A DNA stretch of 64,000 nucleotides from Brachypterus glaber (GCA_958510825.1 OY294045.1:12327916-12391915), one strand, 5' to 3'; positions 1 through 11,400 are shown, counted from the stretch's first letter. The notes: generated from the letters alone by a model not told the origin. Numbers and translations: made by a program.

Positions 1-810
1 TTTTAAACTAGTGAAAATTTTTAGTGAATTAATTAATTCATGATAAAAATATTTACATTGTTAATAAATTCTTACACTTTTATCAAATATCAGCTTACTA
101 ATCCTATTTATTTTAAGACAGATCCACCATTAATTAAGACGAGAAAGATTCATATCGCTTTTTGGAACTAATATGAAACGGATTTCTAGATATTATAGTA
201 TATAATTTATATCTGAATTTAAGATTGGTTCAAATATAACAACTGATTGACACTAATGCCATATTATTTTATTAATATTTCTGAGCTTAAGCCGCCTTCT
301 CGATTTTAAGGTACACTTTTGGAGTTTATTGCAAATAACTTTTAAACGGTAATTTCTTTAAAAAAATTAGTTCATATCGAGGTAAATATAAAAAAGGGAA
401 CTTATAAAATTCTCTACAAAATTCTTTTCGAAACTTACTTGGTTTTTAAAAAATGAGCGAAAATTGGACAGATATGTTGACTTTAAGGTACTTAGTTATT
501 TTAAAAAATAAAACTAAATTTCTTTACAAAAATAAAACAAAAAATTCTTTACAAAATCATATAGTACTTTTTTCCTAACTTACCTATAAGCCTAGTGATG
601 ACGAAACAAACGTCAAAGTTTAAATTATATGCAGAATTTATGCTTTACATGATACCTTGTCTACACTGAAAATAATTTTGCACCGATGAACACTTTATTG
701 TATCAATGCTTAAAATTCCTTGCCTTTATGCATAAATTCATTATAACAACGAATTTTTTTTATTAAATTAATTTTATATTAAGAAGACCAATTTTAAGCA
801 TATCAATTTT
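1..810. other. AT-rich DNA, nothing recognised
   Basis: No open frame, tandem repeat or terminal inverted repeat was recognised in this stretch. Confidence 0.5.
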
Positions 811-818
811 ATTGTCCC

Positions 819-880
819 AATGGAGATTTCTCCGGTTAGATTAGACAGGGACAAAAGTTCTACCCAAAAAGTATAGAAGA
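819..880 (+). repeat. dispersed repeat block, partner at 54545-54605
   Basis: The block containing TGGAGATTTCTCC and GACAGGGACAAAAGTTCTAC recurs at 54545-54605 in the same orientation with a few changes. A second shared block lies downstream in both places (1157-1223 and 55281-55347), so both loci appear to hold diverged copies of one longer repeat. The family was not identified. Confidence 0.7.
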
Positions 881-908
881 CATACATACACTCCCACTTC
901 CACCCAAC

Positions 909-958
909 CAAACAAATTCTGTATTTGTTCATTGTTGAACAAATACAATATTTACTTG
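909..958. repeat. short inverted repeat (hairpin)
   Basis: Arms of about 24 bases around a very short loop, with the core GTATTTGTTCA facing TGAACAAATAC. It resembles the hairpin at 1069-1160, since both contain the CTGTATTTGTT word. It may be a relic of the same palindromic element. Confidence 0.6.
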
Positions 959-1068
959 TCCGTGTAACTATATTATTTTTATTAAAGAAATTACTGGCGC
1001 CATCTAAATTTTAGTAGACTTATCTTATTTTACAGATTCACATTAGCTATGTTCGTTCGTGCCTCTCA

Positions 1069-1160
1069 GTGCTGCACTTTCTGGCCAACCAAATAAATAC
1101 TGTATTTGTTGTATGATAAACAAATACAGTATTTATTTGATTGGCTGGAAAGTGTAGCAC
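1069..1160. repeat. 92-bp hairpin with ~42-bp arms
   Basis: GTGCTGCACTTTCTGGCCAA pairs with TTGGCTGGAAAGTGTAGCAC, and the inner halves AAATAAATACTGTATTTGTT and AACAAATACAGTATTTATTT pair as well, leaving a loop of about 7 bases. No target duplication was found. It directly abuts the repeat block at 1157-1223. It could be a miniature foldback element or a source of small RNA. Confidence 0.7.
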
Positions 1161-1223
1161 AAATGAGATAAAGATAGGGTAGACGTCTTTTGTTTCATAA
1201 TTCTAGTTGTAGAGAGCTCCATT
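1157..1223 (+). repeat. dispersed repeat block, partner at 55281-55347
   Basis: GCACAAATGAGATA, then GATAGGGTAGACGTCTT, then ATAATTCTAGTTGTA recur in the same order and orientation at 55281-55347. This is the second of two collinear blocks shared between about 0.8-1.2 kb and 54.5-55.3 kb. Confidence 0.75.
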
Positions 1224-2601
1224 AAAAACCAACAGTGCAAAATCAATGTAATTTTATTAATAAAACGTTCATTTTTATTGTAGGTAAATACCATATAGGT
1301 TGCCAAACATAGTTTTCTGGTTTGTAATAAAACTCGGATTTTTTGGCAGGTTTTAATGCGTCACTTTATTTTATCGCTAACGTTTCTCCCCTCTTTGGGG
1401 GCTTTATCAAAGCTAAAATTATGTGAGCGTAATCATATATATTATTAAATTGAACATATTATGGACAAGGAACCTTTTACAAACATAAAAACAATAAATA
1501 TTAGATTAAAATATAAAAACTGGTTTGGACAACATGTCAAAAATTTGTAGGTTACTGCAAAGGTTCATTTTTATTGATATCATGTTAATTTTTGGTTCAG
1601 TGTAAAAGGTTAACTGATTTAGGTACCTAAATCTAAATCCAAGTTTACCTTAGAATAAATATTTTCTTAAAAACTAAGCATGTTACAAAAAACACATTGT
1701 CAAATTAGTTTTTTATAGTCAAATTTGTTCTTAGTGCCCAAAAATACGCAAGAAAAATATAGTCTGGTAAATACTAATTGAGCTTTTTTTTGTGGACTGG
1801 TGCTATTAATAAAAAAGATGCCGATAAATATTAACCTCGATCTTAACTATGTTTTATGTATATTTTCCGTACAATTACAGCTGCATGTTTCGTAGATAGC
1901 TCTTCGCCCACAGATTATATTGATCCCTTACTGAGAAGACAAATGCAGCAGATATTTTTACATTTTTTCAAGCCCCCTATTTCATAATTCAATTTATGGC
2001 TAGCCCTTTTTCACACGCACCAAAGTGCTTTTACACGCGAGCGTTCATTATCATTCTTACTTTTGTTTGGGACTATTGTTATCACAAACATTAATATTCT
2101 ACGAACACACCTGAAAAGGTCAAAAATGCAACAATTTTTTTCAATAAGCACGTTAAAGTTATTTTACTTTCCCCTATCAGTGACGCACCCAGGGGGAAGG
2201 GGCTGTCTGGAGGCAGACCCCCAAGCCCTTAAATTTAAATTCGTTTAAATGTTTAAATCAAAATATAGCAGAATTGCATATGTTGTCTTTTTACTTTAAA
2301 TTTGATTTTTCCCCTAAGAATTTAAGGGGGTAGGCTAACCCGGAACCTCTAATTGCACCTATGAGTTTTACACTACATTTACTTTATATGTAGCACTCAA
2401 ATTCTATTGAATATAAGCTGTTACAGTAACAGTAACAGAACAAGGTTATTGTTATACTGTGACAACTTGTATGCAATATCTTCATTTGCTTGGGGTTCCA
2501 TATACAAAGTTTTAAAATCGATCAGTATTTAATACGGCAACAATGCCTCAGTGTAAAAAAATTCTATTTATTAACTGGTTTGTAAAATGTGGGTACCTAC
2601 G
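1224..2601. other. AT-rich spacer with one G/C patch
   Basis: No coding potential is visible. A G/C-rich patch at 2178-2362 starts CAGTGACGCACCCAGGGGG and ends in a G-run segment near 2325. It looks like the worn end of a hAT-type non-autonomous element, but matching ends and a target duplication could not be shown. Confidence 0.45.
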
Positions 2602-3713
2602 CTGCCCTCCTAAAGAGGAACGCGGCATGTACACCTGACACATACGGTTTTCGAGGTTAGTATTATTTTACTACGGAGAATAACGGTAAGTAGCAATCCT
2701 AAGGAAATCTGAGGTGAGTACACCGAAAGAAGTTACTTGCCGCGTTCTTTCTATGTAAAAGTTTGGCATGGATTTTAATTTTTGAATAAACGAAATAATA
2801 TTATGCTTTTTGGTATTTAAAAAATCTGTTAATTTGGGGTATCTATATTTAAAATAAAATTTAATTGAAAGTATAATTATTTTGTGCGTGCAAGTGAATT
2901 TTTGAAATAAATTATAACATCAAATATTTTTTATGATTTTCTGCAACAATATAAATTTTTGATACCTTGTATTATAACAAGCCGTAAAGATATGTAGTGC
3001 TACTTATTCCATTATATACTATTCACAGTAAATTGTATATTGCATTTTCCAAATACTTAAAAAAAAATAATTTTCAAAAAAAAAAATAAAAAAAAATATT
3101 TTTTTTTAAATCCTTTTTGAAAAACGAATTTTTCTTATTTTTTTTTCAATTTTTTAATTTTTAATTTTGTTATTTTTTTTTTTTTCAATATTTTTTTTTC
3201 GTTTTTGATTTTAATAAACCTAGGCCTATAAGGGAAAGTATTATTTTTTTGTCAGCAGTTTTTATACTATATTATTATTTAATTATATTTAAACAGATAT
3301 ATCTACTAGTAGATACTACAGTAGTACCTATACTATTAAACAATAGTAGAATAATATTAAACAATATATTTTTTTTTATTTGTTGATTGATCAATATGTT
3401 ATAATAATATTAATTTTGTATTCTTATAAGAAATGTATATTTCTTTAGAAACAATAAATGTATCTATCTATCTATTAATTTTGTCTGACTGCTACTAAAA
3501 AATACCCATAAATTTGCTTTCTTTTGTATTTACTTTATCCTGTTTTTCTTTTCAAAACTAAATTTCACATAGAAAGAACTCGGCAAGTAACATCTTCAAT
3601 GTACTTACTTCAGATTTCCTTAGGATTGGTACATACCGTTATTCTCCGTAGTAAAATAATACTAAGCTCGAAAACCTAATGTGTACATGCCGCTTTCCTC
3701 TTTAGGAGGGCAG
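2602..3713. mobile_element. 1.1-kb DNA element with ~150-bp inverted arms
   Basis: The left arm (2602-2756) and right arm (3566-3713) are inverted copies that start CTGCCCTCCTAAAGAGGAA and share TTACTACGGAGAATAACGGT. TACG at 2598-2601 and 3714-3717 is a plausible 4-bp target duplication. The interior is very AT-rich with long A and T runs and has no transposase frame, so it is non-autonomous. Superfamily is uncertain; Sola-type elements make 4-bp duplications, but no protein supports that. Confidence 0.8.
3211..3262. repeat. one end of the CCTAGG foldback family
   Basis: AACCTAGGCCTATAAGGGAA followed by AGTATTATT and GTCAGCAG matches the ends of the elements at 50078-50273, 51220-51458 and 52031-52212. 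Only one end is present here, inside the larger 2602-3713 element. Confidence 0.65.
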
Positions 3714-3717
3714 TACG

Positions 3718-4909
3718 TTATTTTGAATGCCTACCACTCTATTATTAATGTCTAGACAAATGAAGGAAGATACACAATAGAGATATGACAACTGACGGGT
3801 TGATGTTGACGTTTAGTTTTGTGAATTCAGCTCAGGCAATTATGTAATTTGACATGATTTTTACTTATATTTTGAGGGTAATTGTGGGTAACCGAGCAAA
3901 ATTATGCCTGCAAACAAGTACCAACAATCAAACAATTTATTTCATTCTTTGCCGGTTTATTACGAATTTACAGTAAATTCGTGATAAAATACTTGCCTTC
4001 TAGCTTGAGTATTTGGAATAATAAGAGCTGGTTTATTTTCTTTTTTTTTTGTAAAATCACACGGTTTTTAAAATTAACAAACTTGAAAGTTTATAGCGAT
4101 GTTTAGAATAATTCTAATTCTAATGTAATTATTACATTTTCTACATTTAATAATAGTATATTAAAGTACTAGTTAAAAAACACCTGTTTTTAGCGAGTAC
4201 AAGTTAGAAAATTTGCCGCTTGCGGCGAGTTTTCTAAAGTACTAGTGCTCTAAAAACGTGTTATAAAACGAGTGCTTTATAATATTTTTTTCTATTTTGG
4301 CTCTAAACTTAAAAAAAAATACATTTAAATTTATGATCGATTTAGGGATTTTTGTTTTGGGTTGGCATTACAATTTTCGCAATGTTTGAAATTCATAGAA
4401 TATACGATATTTTCATATCCTTTATAGTCAGCTCTTCTCTTTTTCATTGCAAGTAACCAAGTCACAATTTTAACACGGCAAAAATTAAGTTAAAACACAA
4501 TTTCGTAGAACACTAAACCTAAAAGCGGTGTTGACATTTGCACAGAAAACGCAAGCTTTATTCTTTTTTCCTGTCTTGCTAACTCAAAAGAAATAACGGG
4601 TGTTTCCACCCGTAAAAAAGGTACTAACCTCTTATATGCATATAAGAGCACGCAAAATGCTTGTGATTGTAAGCTTATAAGAGTCGCCAAATAGAAAAAT
4701 GGTTTTTAAATTATATTGGAAAAGGCATATCCAGGTTTTAGTTCAGCATCGAGAAAGAAGTAATTCCTCGTTAAAATTTAAAAAGTAAAATTTAAAACCG
4801 TGAGATACGATTTGTATAAATGTAATAAAATGTTCTACAAGAAGAATACCATATAATTTGGGAAGTCTAAGTCTTAAAATTTTCTAGTTAAAAATACCAA
4901 TAATAGTAT
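3718..4909. other. AT-rich spacer with a foldback at 4171-4270
   Basis: At 4171-4270 the words ACACCTGTTTTTAGCGAGTAC, TAGAAAATTTGCCGC and their inverted partners GCGGCGAGTTTTCTA and CTCTAAAAACGTGT form a roughly 100-bp hairpin. It resembles in style the hairpins at 15245, 28297 and 39013. The rest holds nothing recognised. Confidence 0.5.
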
Positions 4910-6990
4910 TTCCAATTAAAAGTGAACTAAAAATTTTGAGATGTTTGTGATACGTCCTCAAAGTATTTTGCTCTCATCTGTAAAGTTGATGACCTTTTTT
5001 TTAGTCATCAGTTTTTCAATAGTTGGTTTGGACTCACACGACCTCAAAGTTTTTTGTCCTCATCTGGAGAGTTGGAACTTTTTTTTTAGTCATCAGTTTT
5101 TCAATAGTTGGTTTGGACTCACACGACCTCAAAGTATTTTGCACTCATCTGTAAAGTTGATGACCTTTTTTTTAGTCATCAGTTTTTCAATAGTTGGTTT
5201 GGACTCACACGACCTCAAAGTTAACTAAAAATGTTGAGATGTTTGTGACACGTCCTAAAAGTTTTTTGTCCTCATCTGGAGAGTTGATGACCTTTTTTTT
5301 ACTCATCATTTTTTCAATAGTTGGTTTGGACTCACACGACCTCAAAGTTTTTTGTTCTCATCTGTAAAGTTGATGACCTTTTTTTTTAGTCATCAGTTTT
5401 TCAATAGTTGGTTTGGACTCACACGATCTCAAAGTTTTTTGCTCCAATTAAATTCTACTAATATGTCAATTAAAATTGCTGCCATCGTAATTTATTTATC
5501 TTATTGATGTAAAAGTTAACTAAAAATGTTGAGATGTTTGTGACACGTCCTAAAAGTTTTTTGCTCTCATCTGTAAAGTTGATGACCTTTTTTTTTAGTC
5601 ATCAGTTTTTCAATAGTTGGAAAATTTATTTTTATTAGTTGGTCTTCTCCCCAAGCCCAATCTATATTTTTTCGATACGACCATAAATTTAATCTACAAA
5701 CAAAAATTTTCTTATTTATATATGATTAAGTTAAACTGAAAAATGTACCTTCTTTACCTTCCCAATTAAATTCTACTAATATGTCAATTAAAATTGCTGC
5801 CATCGTAATTTATTTATCTTATTGATGTAAAAGTTAACTAAAAATTTTGAGATGTTTGTGACACGACCTCAAAGTTTTTTGCTCTCATCTGTAAAGTTGA
5901 TGACCTTTTTTTTTTAGTCATCAGTTTTTCAATAGTTGGTTTGGACTCACACGACCTCCTAGTTTTTTGCTCTCATCTGTAAAGTTGATGACCTTTTTTT
6001 TTTAGTCATCAGTTTTTCAATAGTTGGTTTGGATTCACACGACCTCAAAAATTTTTGTTCTCATCTGTAAAGTTGATGACCTTTTTTCATCAGTCATCAG
6101 TTTTTCAATAGTTGGTTTGGAATCACACGACCTAAATGTTTTTTGCTCTCATCTGTAAAGTTGATGACCTTTTTTTTTGAGTCATCAGTTTTTCAATAGT
6201 TGGTTTGGACTCACACGACCTCAAAGTATTTTGCTCTCATCTGTAAAGTTGATGACCTTTTTTTTAGTCATCAGTTTTTCAATAGTTGGTTTGGACTTAC
6301 ACGACCTCAAACTTTTTTGCTCTCATCTGTAAAGTTGATGACCTTTCTTTTTAGTCATCAGTTTTTCAATAGTTGAAAATTTTAGTTTTATTAGTCGGTC
6401 TTCTCCCCCCCCCCCCCAACTTTTTTCGGTACGACCATAAATTTAATTTACAAAAAAAAATTTTCTTATTTATGTATGATTAAGTTAAACTGAAAAATGT
6501 ACCTTCTTTACCTTCCCAATTAAATTCTACTAATATGTCAATTAAAATTGCTGCCATCGTAATTTATTTATCTTATTGATGTAAAAGTTAACTAAAAATT
6601 TTGAGATGTTTGTGACACGACCTTAAAAATTTTTGTTCTCATCTGTAAAGTTGATGACCTTTTTTTTTAGTCATCAGTTTTTCAATAGTTGGTTTGGAAT
6701 CACACGACCTCAAAGTTTTTTGCTCTCATCTGTAAAGTTGATGACCTTTTTTTTTAGTCATCAGTTTTTCAATAGTTGGAAAATTTAGTTTTATTAGTTG
6801 GCCTTCTCCCCCCCCCACCAAATTTTTTCGATACGACCATAAATCCAATCTATAAACAAAAATTTTCTTATTTATGTATGATTAAGTCAAACTGAAAAAT
6901 GTACCTTCGTTACCTTCCCAATTAAATTCTACTAATATGTCAATTAAAATTACTGCCAACGTAATTTATTTATCTTCTTGATGTAAATTA
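4910..6990 (+). repeat. composite satellite array, ~85-bp monomer
   Basis: About 14 copies of an ~85-bp unit are seen. Landmarks are CTCATCTGTAAAGTTGATG, a T-run, TAGTCATCAGTTTTTCAATA and GGTTTGGACTCACACGACC. In each unit TGATGAC faces GTCATCA across the T-run, giving a short hairpin. Two longer modules interrupt the monomers. One, CCAATTAAATTCTACTAATA through ATTGATGTAAAAG, is seen four times. The other, containing GGTCTTCTCCCC and CGACCATAAAT, is seen three times. The array is therefore a higher-order repeat. A 95-residue open frame at 4941-5228 is only the repeat read in frame. Confidence 0.92.
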
Positions 6991-7350
6991 CATCAACACT
7001 TTTAAAATAAAATGAGGACTGTCATTTAAGTAATGATATTTTATATTGTCATAATTAAAAGTAATTAACTAAATTAAAACACAAAATGTGTTACTAAATA
7101 GGTTTAACATGTGTTCGTGGAAAAATATATGCTTATTGTAGTTTATTATTCTTAATTGTAACAATATCAGTAGTAGGGACACTAGGTAAAAACAAAAAAA
7201 ATTATATTAGGAAAATTAAATACATATTTTAATTTTTTGGTGAATATTATGTAACTATATCATCTACCTACCATTTTCTATTCCAAAATCGTTTTCCAAA
7301 ATATATTTAAGTAAGCTCTCATGTATATGAAGTTCACAGCAACCTATCAT
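6991..7350. other. AT-rich spacer
   Basis: Nothing recognised between the satellite array and the 664-bp tandem duplication. Confidence 0.5.
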
Positions 7351-8664
7351 TTTCCATAAGATACCAATTTTCTCCAATGGCTATCTTAATCATCCTATTG
7401 AACCAAATTTCTTTTGTCACTACTGTAAAAGATATAATTGGTTCAAATTTCTAGGTATGGATTTAAACAGGCCTTTATCAAGCAAAAATATGATTAAATC
7501 TAACATTCTTATAATTTCTTATATGGTAAAAACTAGCTTTTTAAATAAATAGCATCTTAAAAGGAATGTCAAATCAAGATTCTTTTGCTAATAGTTTCAC
7601 TTGCGTTATCAAAACACTAGCAAGATCAAGACGATGCTGGATTAAAAATAATAATTATTATTATTATAATACAAGGAACGGCCATTTTACCAAGTGTGGC
7701 CACTAGGCTGTCTGGAACGTCAGTCCAAGTTTTTAATATTTTCTTTTTAACTTTTTACAATTTTTCTAATATCATTGGAAATCCTAATGTTTTGTCAGTT
7801 TGGCGCCAGATGTTTGGTTATTATAAGTGTCTTTTTGTGGATATTGTGATATTTGTTATGTCAAAAAGTCATTAAAAATGCCATGTCCCGGACTCGTTTA
7901 TGATAATTTAAGAGTAAATAAAAAATAGTAAAATAAAGTTTTTAACGAAATGCTTATAATACGTGAATGCTTTGGACTCTGAACTACTATTAGATTCTTT
8001 TTCTTATCTATCCTTTTCCATAAGATACCAATTTTCTCCAATTGCTATCTTAATCATCCTATTTCTTCTGTCACTACTGTAAAAGATATAATTGGTTAAA
8101 ATTTCTAGGTATGGATTTAAACAGGCTTTTATCAATCAAAAATATGAATAAATCTAATATGATTGATTCTTATAATTTCTTATATAGTAAAAACTGGCTT
8201 TTTAAATAAATAGAAGCTTAAAAGGAATGTCAAATCAAGATTCTTTTGCTAATAGTTTCACTTCGTTATCAAAACACTGGCAAGATCAAGACGATTCTTG
8301 ATTATAAATAATAACTAAAGTTATAACTATAGCTATTATTATAATACAAGGAAGGGCCATTCTACCAAGTGTGGCCACTAGGCTGTCTGGAACTTTAGTC
8401 CAAGTTCTTAATATTTTCTTTTTAACTTTTTACAATTTTTCTAATATCATTGGAAACGCTAATGTTTTGTCAGTTTGGCGCCAGATATTTGGTTAATATA
8501 AGTGTCTTTTTGTGGATATTGTGACATTTTTTATGTCAAAAAGTCACTAAAAATGCCATGTCCCGGACTCGTTTATGCTAATTTAAGAGTAAATAAAAAA
8601 TAGTAAAATAAAGTTTTTAACGAAATGGTTATAATACGTGAATGCTTTGGACTCTGAACTATCA
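7351..8664 (+). repeat. two-copy tandem duplication, ~664-bp unit
   Basis: Copy 1 (7351-8014) and copy 2 (8015-8664) align throughout, from CCATAAGATACCAATTTTCT to GAATGCTTTGGACTCTGAAC. They differ by scattered substitutions and small indels, for example near 7405 and 8320. Each copy contains GGCGCCAGAT and TGCCATGTCCCGGACTCG. No reading frame or terminal repeat was found. Confidence 0.9.
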
Positions 8665-8767
8665 TTCCCAGAGCAAAAAAAAACAAATTATAAAACAATT
8701 TGTTTTTTTAGAAAAAAAAAATTGTCCCTAGGTTTTCATATTTTTCTAATGTAGACTTTCTAAGGCT

Positions 8768-8882
8768 GGTCGGCGGCAATAGTCTCCTATTGTGTCGGGT
8801 TTGTGAAGTGTGTTTGATTAAAAGGTGACTTTTTTGTATTTTTTCACAAAATTAAAAAGCTAACGAGCTTGGCTTTATTCTT
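8768..8882. mobile_element. 115-bp insertion between 18-bp direct repeats
   Basis: TGTAGACTTTCTAAGGCT occurs exactly at 8750-8767 and again at 8883-8900, flanking 115 bp of different sequence. An 18-bp duplication is the length expected from target-primed reverse transcription, so this may be a tiny, severely truncated retroposon. The insert was not identified, and a simple tandem duplication is the alternative. Confidence 0.5.
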
Positions 8883-8900
8883 TGTAGACTTTCTAAGGCT

Positions 8901-10165
8901 AATAACTTGTTGATTTTATTTAATAATTAATTAATTGTCTAATTTTCAATTAGGTATATATTATAGGATTCTAACCTAAAATTGCAAATCGACATTAAAA
9001 AGATTTCTGGTGGAAAATTATACATTTATTACTTGTATATCTGATATAAAACAAAACCAAAACCGTATTTTGAAGTGGGTGGGCTGTTATACAAAAGATA
9101 CAGTTTTAGCTAAAAACCTATTTCAAATAAATGCGTTCTAAACAGCGTTTAATGAAAAACTTACAGTTTTTCCTCAATACATATATACGTATATACATTT
9201 TACACTTAATTTTGTCAATAAACTTAATTTTCCTTTAGAATTTAATTTTTTATCACAAATCATAAATAGGTGTCCAAATTATATTATTGGCACAGGTTTA
9301 TTGTATGCAAAACTTGGGCATTAAAATTAGTCTAAAAGCATAATAATTCTTTTAAAGTGTACCTAGGTAACTAGGTATTATTTTATAGATAAAATTAGTA
9401 TTAGGTAACTAATATTTTAACTTTAATATAGATATATTTAGAATTTGTAGTTCTAAAGTAAATTTGAGTTTTTGTTTACAGCCTTTAGTTAATATGTATA
9501 AAACTGCAGTATTCCAATTTAAATATTTTATTTTGATACTAAAATGTTTATTATTCAACAAAAAGTAGGTACTCAGTAATTTTTTTCTGTTACTTTAAAG
9601 CAAAAATTAGGTGCCAATAATAGGAAAATTTGGATTCCAATCATTAGCAAAAAGGTGCCAGTAATACAAAATTGTGTATTCTTGTAATTAATTTTAATAA
9701 TTCTTTAGTATTATTAAGATCTCAGTTAAACTTGTATATAATATATAAAATAGAATAACTACTAAATGATGTAAAATATTTTATTCTTGATAACATGAAA
9801 TATTTAATAAGTTATAATGAAATATATGTGGAAAATTGTGCCAATAATTGGGGGTTTTACCCTGTGTACCTTTCTTGGAAATACTTTAGAACATATCCAA
9901 ATTCAGTCAAATCTGACCGAAACTAATGAAATGACAACTTTCAGGAAAATCCTGATATCTCCTAAACCAGAAGTAAAAAAGTAAAAAAATAAAAAATAAA
10001 ATATTCATCAAAACCGCGGCAATAAGAAAGACTTAAATAATTTGATAAACAGTTGCAGTGGCGTACCATGCAAGTCCTAGAAGATGGGTTAAGAAACATA
10101 GTTGTCCGGAATTTAATGAGCGGCAGTGTCTATAGTGTTAATAGTAATTGAACTTATTTTTTGTT
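8901..10165. other. AT-rich spacer
   Basis: No open frames or strong repeats. CAGTGGCGTACCATGC near 10057 resembles a hAT-type end, but no partner end was found. Confidence 0.45.
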
Positions 10166-10209
10166 TATTATTCCATCAATCTATTTTCTAATCATCGTAC
10201 AGAGAGATA

Positions 10210-10254
10210 TTGGTAGACTGACAGTTTCGGGCTGCTGGCCCTCTTCAGTACCAA
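10210..10254 (-). ncRNA. hammerhead ribozyme, type I, Penelope-like
   Basis: On the minus strand the order is UUGGUA, CUGAAGA, GGGC, loop CAGCA, GCCC, GAA, AC, loop UGUCA, GU, C, UACCAA. Stem I (UUGGUA with UACCAA) is six perfect pairs, stem II is four, and stem III is two. The invariant CUGANGA and GAA boxes are intact, and cleavage would follow the C before UACCAA. Very short stem III is a known trait of hammerheads in Penelope-like elements. Sequence and fold match the plus-strand copy at 10834-10878. Confidence 0.82.
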
Positions 10255-10563
10255 GAGTCAACTCTGCACGCTGATTAAGAAAACGTTTTTAGACTTTACT
10301 CGCAAAAGGAATATAGCCATTAGATTGATGTAGACTTGTGCGCCATCTATTTCTAGATGTAGACAACTACTCATACCTCTCCTTATCTGGAGACTTTGAA
10401 TGGTAGCAAGTTGAAGACTTGTGTGTCTCAAGCACATAGTACCACTAACGGGTGGTTAGACGTAAAATTAGTAAGGACAGAAATTTTTAATTTTAAACAA
10501 AATTATAAAAATATTAATTTATTATTCCATCAATCTATTTTCTAATCATCGTACAGAGAGATA

Positions 10564-10608
10564 TTGGTAGACTGACAGTTTCGGGCTGCTGGTCCTCTTC
10601 AGTACCAA
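10564..10608 (-). ncRNA. hammerhead ribozyme with one stem II mismatch
   Basis: Same layout as the neighbouring copies, but stem II reads GGAC against GCCC, giving an A-C mismatch at its third pair. Stem I, the core boxes and the cleavage C are unchanged. Activity may be reduced. It lies in the truncated second terminal repeat. Confidence 0.72.
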
Positions 10609-10833
10609 GAGTCAACTCTGCACGCTGATTAAGAAAACGTTAGTGGTACTATGTGCTTGAGACACACAAGTCTTCAACTTGCTACCATTCAAAGTCTCCA
10701 GATAAGGAGAGGTATGAGTAGTTGTCTACATCTAGAAATAGATGGCGCACAAGTCTACATTAATCTAATGGCTATATTCCTTTTGCGAGTAAAGTCTAAA
10801 AACGTTTTCTTAATCAGCGTGCAGAGTTGACTC

Positions 10834-10878
10834 TTGGTACTGAAGAGGGCCAGCAGCCCGAAACTGTCAGTCTACCAA
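10834..10878 (+). ncRNA. hammerhead ribozyme, type I, Penelope-like
   Basis: UUGGUA at 10834-10839 pairs with UACCAA at 10873-10878. CUGAAGA starts at 10840, stem II is GGGC with GCCC around CAGCA, GAA starts at 10860, and AC with GU closes stem III around UGUCA. The predicted cut is between 10872 and 10873. It sits in the inverted terminal repeat. An intact copy on the opposite strand lies about 600 bp away, so a transcript spanning both could also pair with itself. Confidence 0.82.
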
Positions 10879-11014
10879 TATCTCTCTGTACGATGATTAG
10901 AAAATAGATTGATGGAATAATAAATTAATTTTAGATTTTAAGCTTTCACGGCCATTAAGATATAAAGAACTTTCACTTTCGGGTTTAGACCGTGTTAATG
11001 GATTTTCACTTTCC

Positions 11015-11049
11015 GACGTTTCGTCTCTTACTACTAGAGACATCTTCAG
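11015..11049 (-). ncRNA. hammerhead-like motif in inverted terminal repeat
   Basis: Minus strand: CUGAAGA, U, GUCUCU, loop AGUAGUA, AGAGAC, GAAAC, GUC. Stem II is six perfect pairs. An extra U after the CUGAAGA box and a stem III with no loop make this a weaker match than the 10834 copy. If active it may need two copies acting together, as proposed for minimal hammerheads of this element class. Confidence 0.5.
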
Positions 11050-11054
11050 GGATT

Positions 11055-11357
11055 AATCTAACTAAGAGAAAAATTTCTACAAGACTTCAAGAGCATGAGC
11101 GCAATATAAGAAAGAAACAAATTTCCTTATCGGCAGTAGCCGAACATGTACATGAAACAGGTCATAAAATCAATTTGTCTGAAACAAAACAAATATTAAC
11201 AGAAAACAGAAAAATACCAAGGAAGATACGGGAATCGATAGAAATCATCAAGCATCCTAACAATATCAATCGGGACACTGGTTACCACTTACCTGCAATA
11301 TGGAAGTCTTTGATAGGAAAAACCTCGTCACGGGTGAATAACCACAACTCGTCATAA
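11055..11357 (+). pseudogene. Penelope GIY-YIG endonuclease, C-terminal fragment
   Basis: The frame open from 10992 is terminal-repeat sequence for its first 20 residues or so. After that it reads like the end of a Penelope polyprotein, where a GIY-YIG nuclease domain follows the reverse transcriptase. Visible features are TRLQEHERNI (Arg31), AVAEHVHETGH (His52, His54, His58), RESIEI (Glu81) and NNINRDTGYHLPAIWKSLI (Asn91). These fit the Arg, Glu and Asn positions of the second half of the domain. The GIY and YIG strands and the whole reverse transcriptase are missing, so the fragment cannot be functional. Stop at 11355-11357. Confidence 0.85.
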
Positions 11358-11400
11358 ATAGTGACACAAGTTGATTCGAAACTTAGTTTCAGATTAATCC

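Larger units (their letters stand above)
10166..10928. mobile_element. Penelope-like terminal repeat cluster (direct plus inverted)
   Basis: Three copies of one repeat are packed together. Copy 1 (10166 to about 10516) and truncated copy 2 (10519 to about 10638) lie on the minus strand. Copy 3 (about 10639-10928, continuing at 11489-11541 after an insertion) is on the plus strand. Each contains TTCGGGCTGCTGG and ends near TCATCGTACAGAGAG, TCTATTTTCTAATC and GATTGATGGAATAA (or the complements). Mixed direct and inverted terminal repeats, plus a hammerhead fold in each copy, are typical of Penelope-like elements. Fragments recur at 24845, 43517 and 62870. No coding part remains. Confidence 0.75.

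Noticed and set aside
2178..2362. hAT-like element starting CAGTGACGCACCC
   Set aside because: The presumed right end does not match well enough and no 8-bp duplication was found.
3060..3200. Poly(A)/poly(T) stretch as a retroposon tail
   Set aside because: It lies inside the 2602-3713 element, mixed A and T runs occur on both strands, and no retroposon body adjoins it.
4910..6990. CRISPR-like regular array
   Set aside because: Units are tandem satellite monomers with no unique spacers, in eukaryotic-looking sequence.
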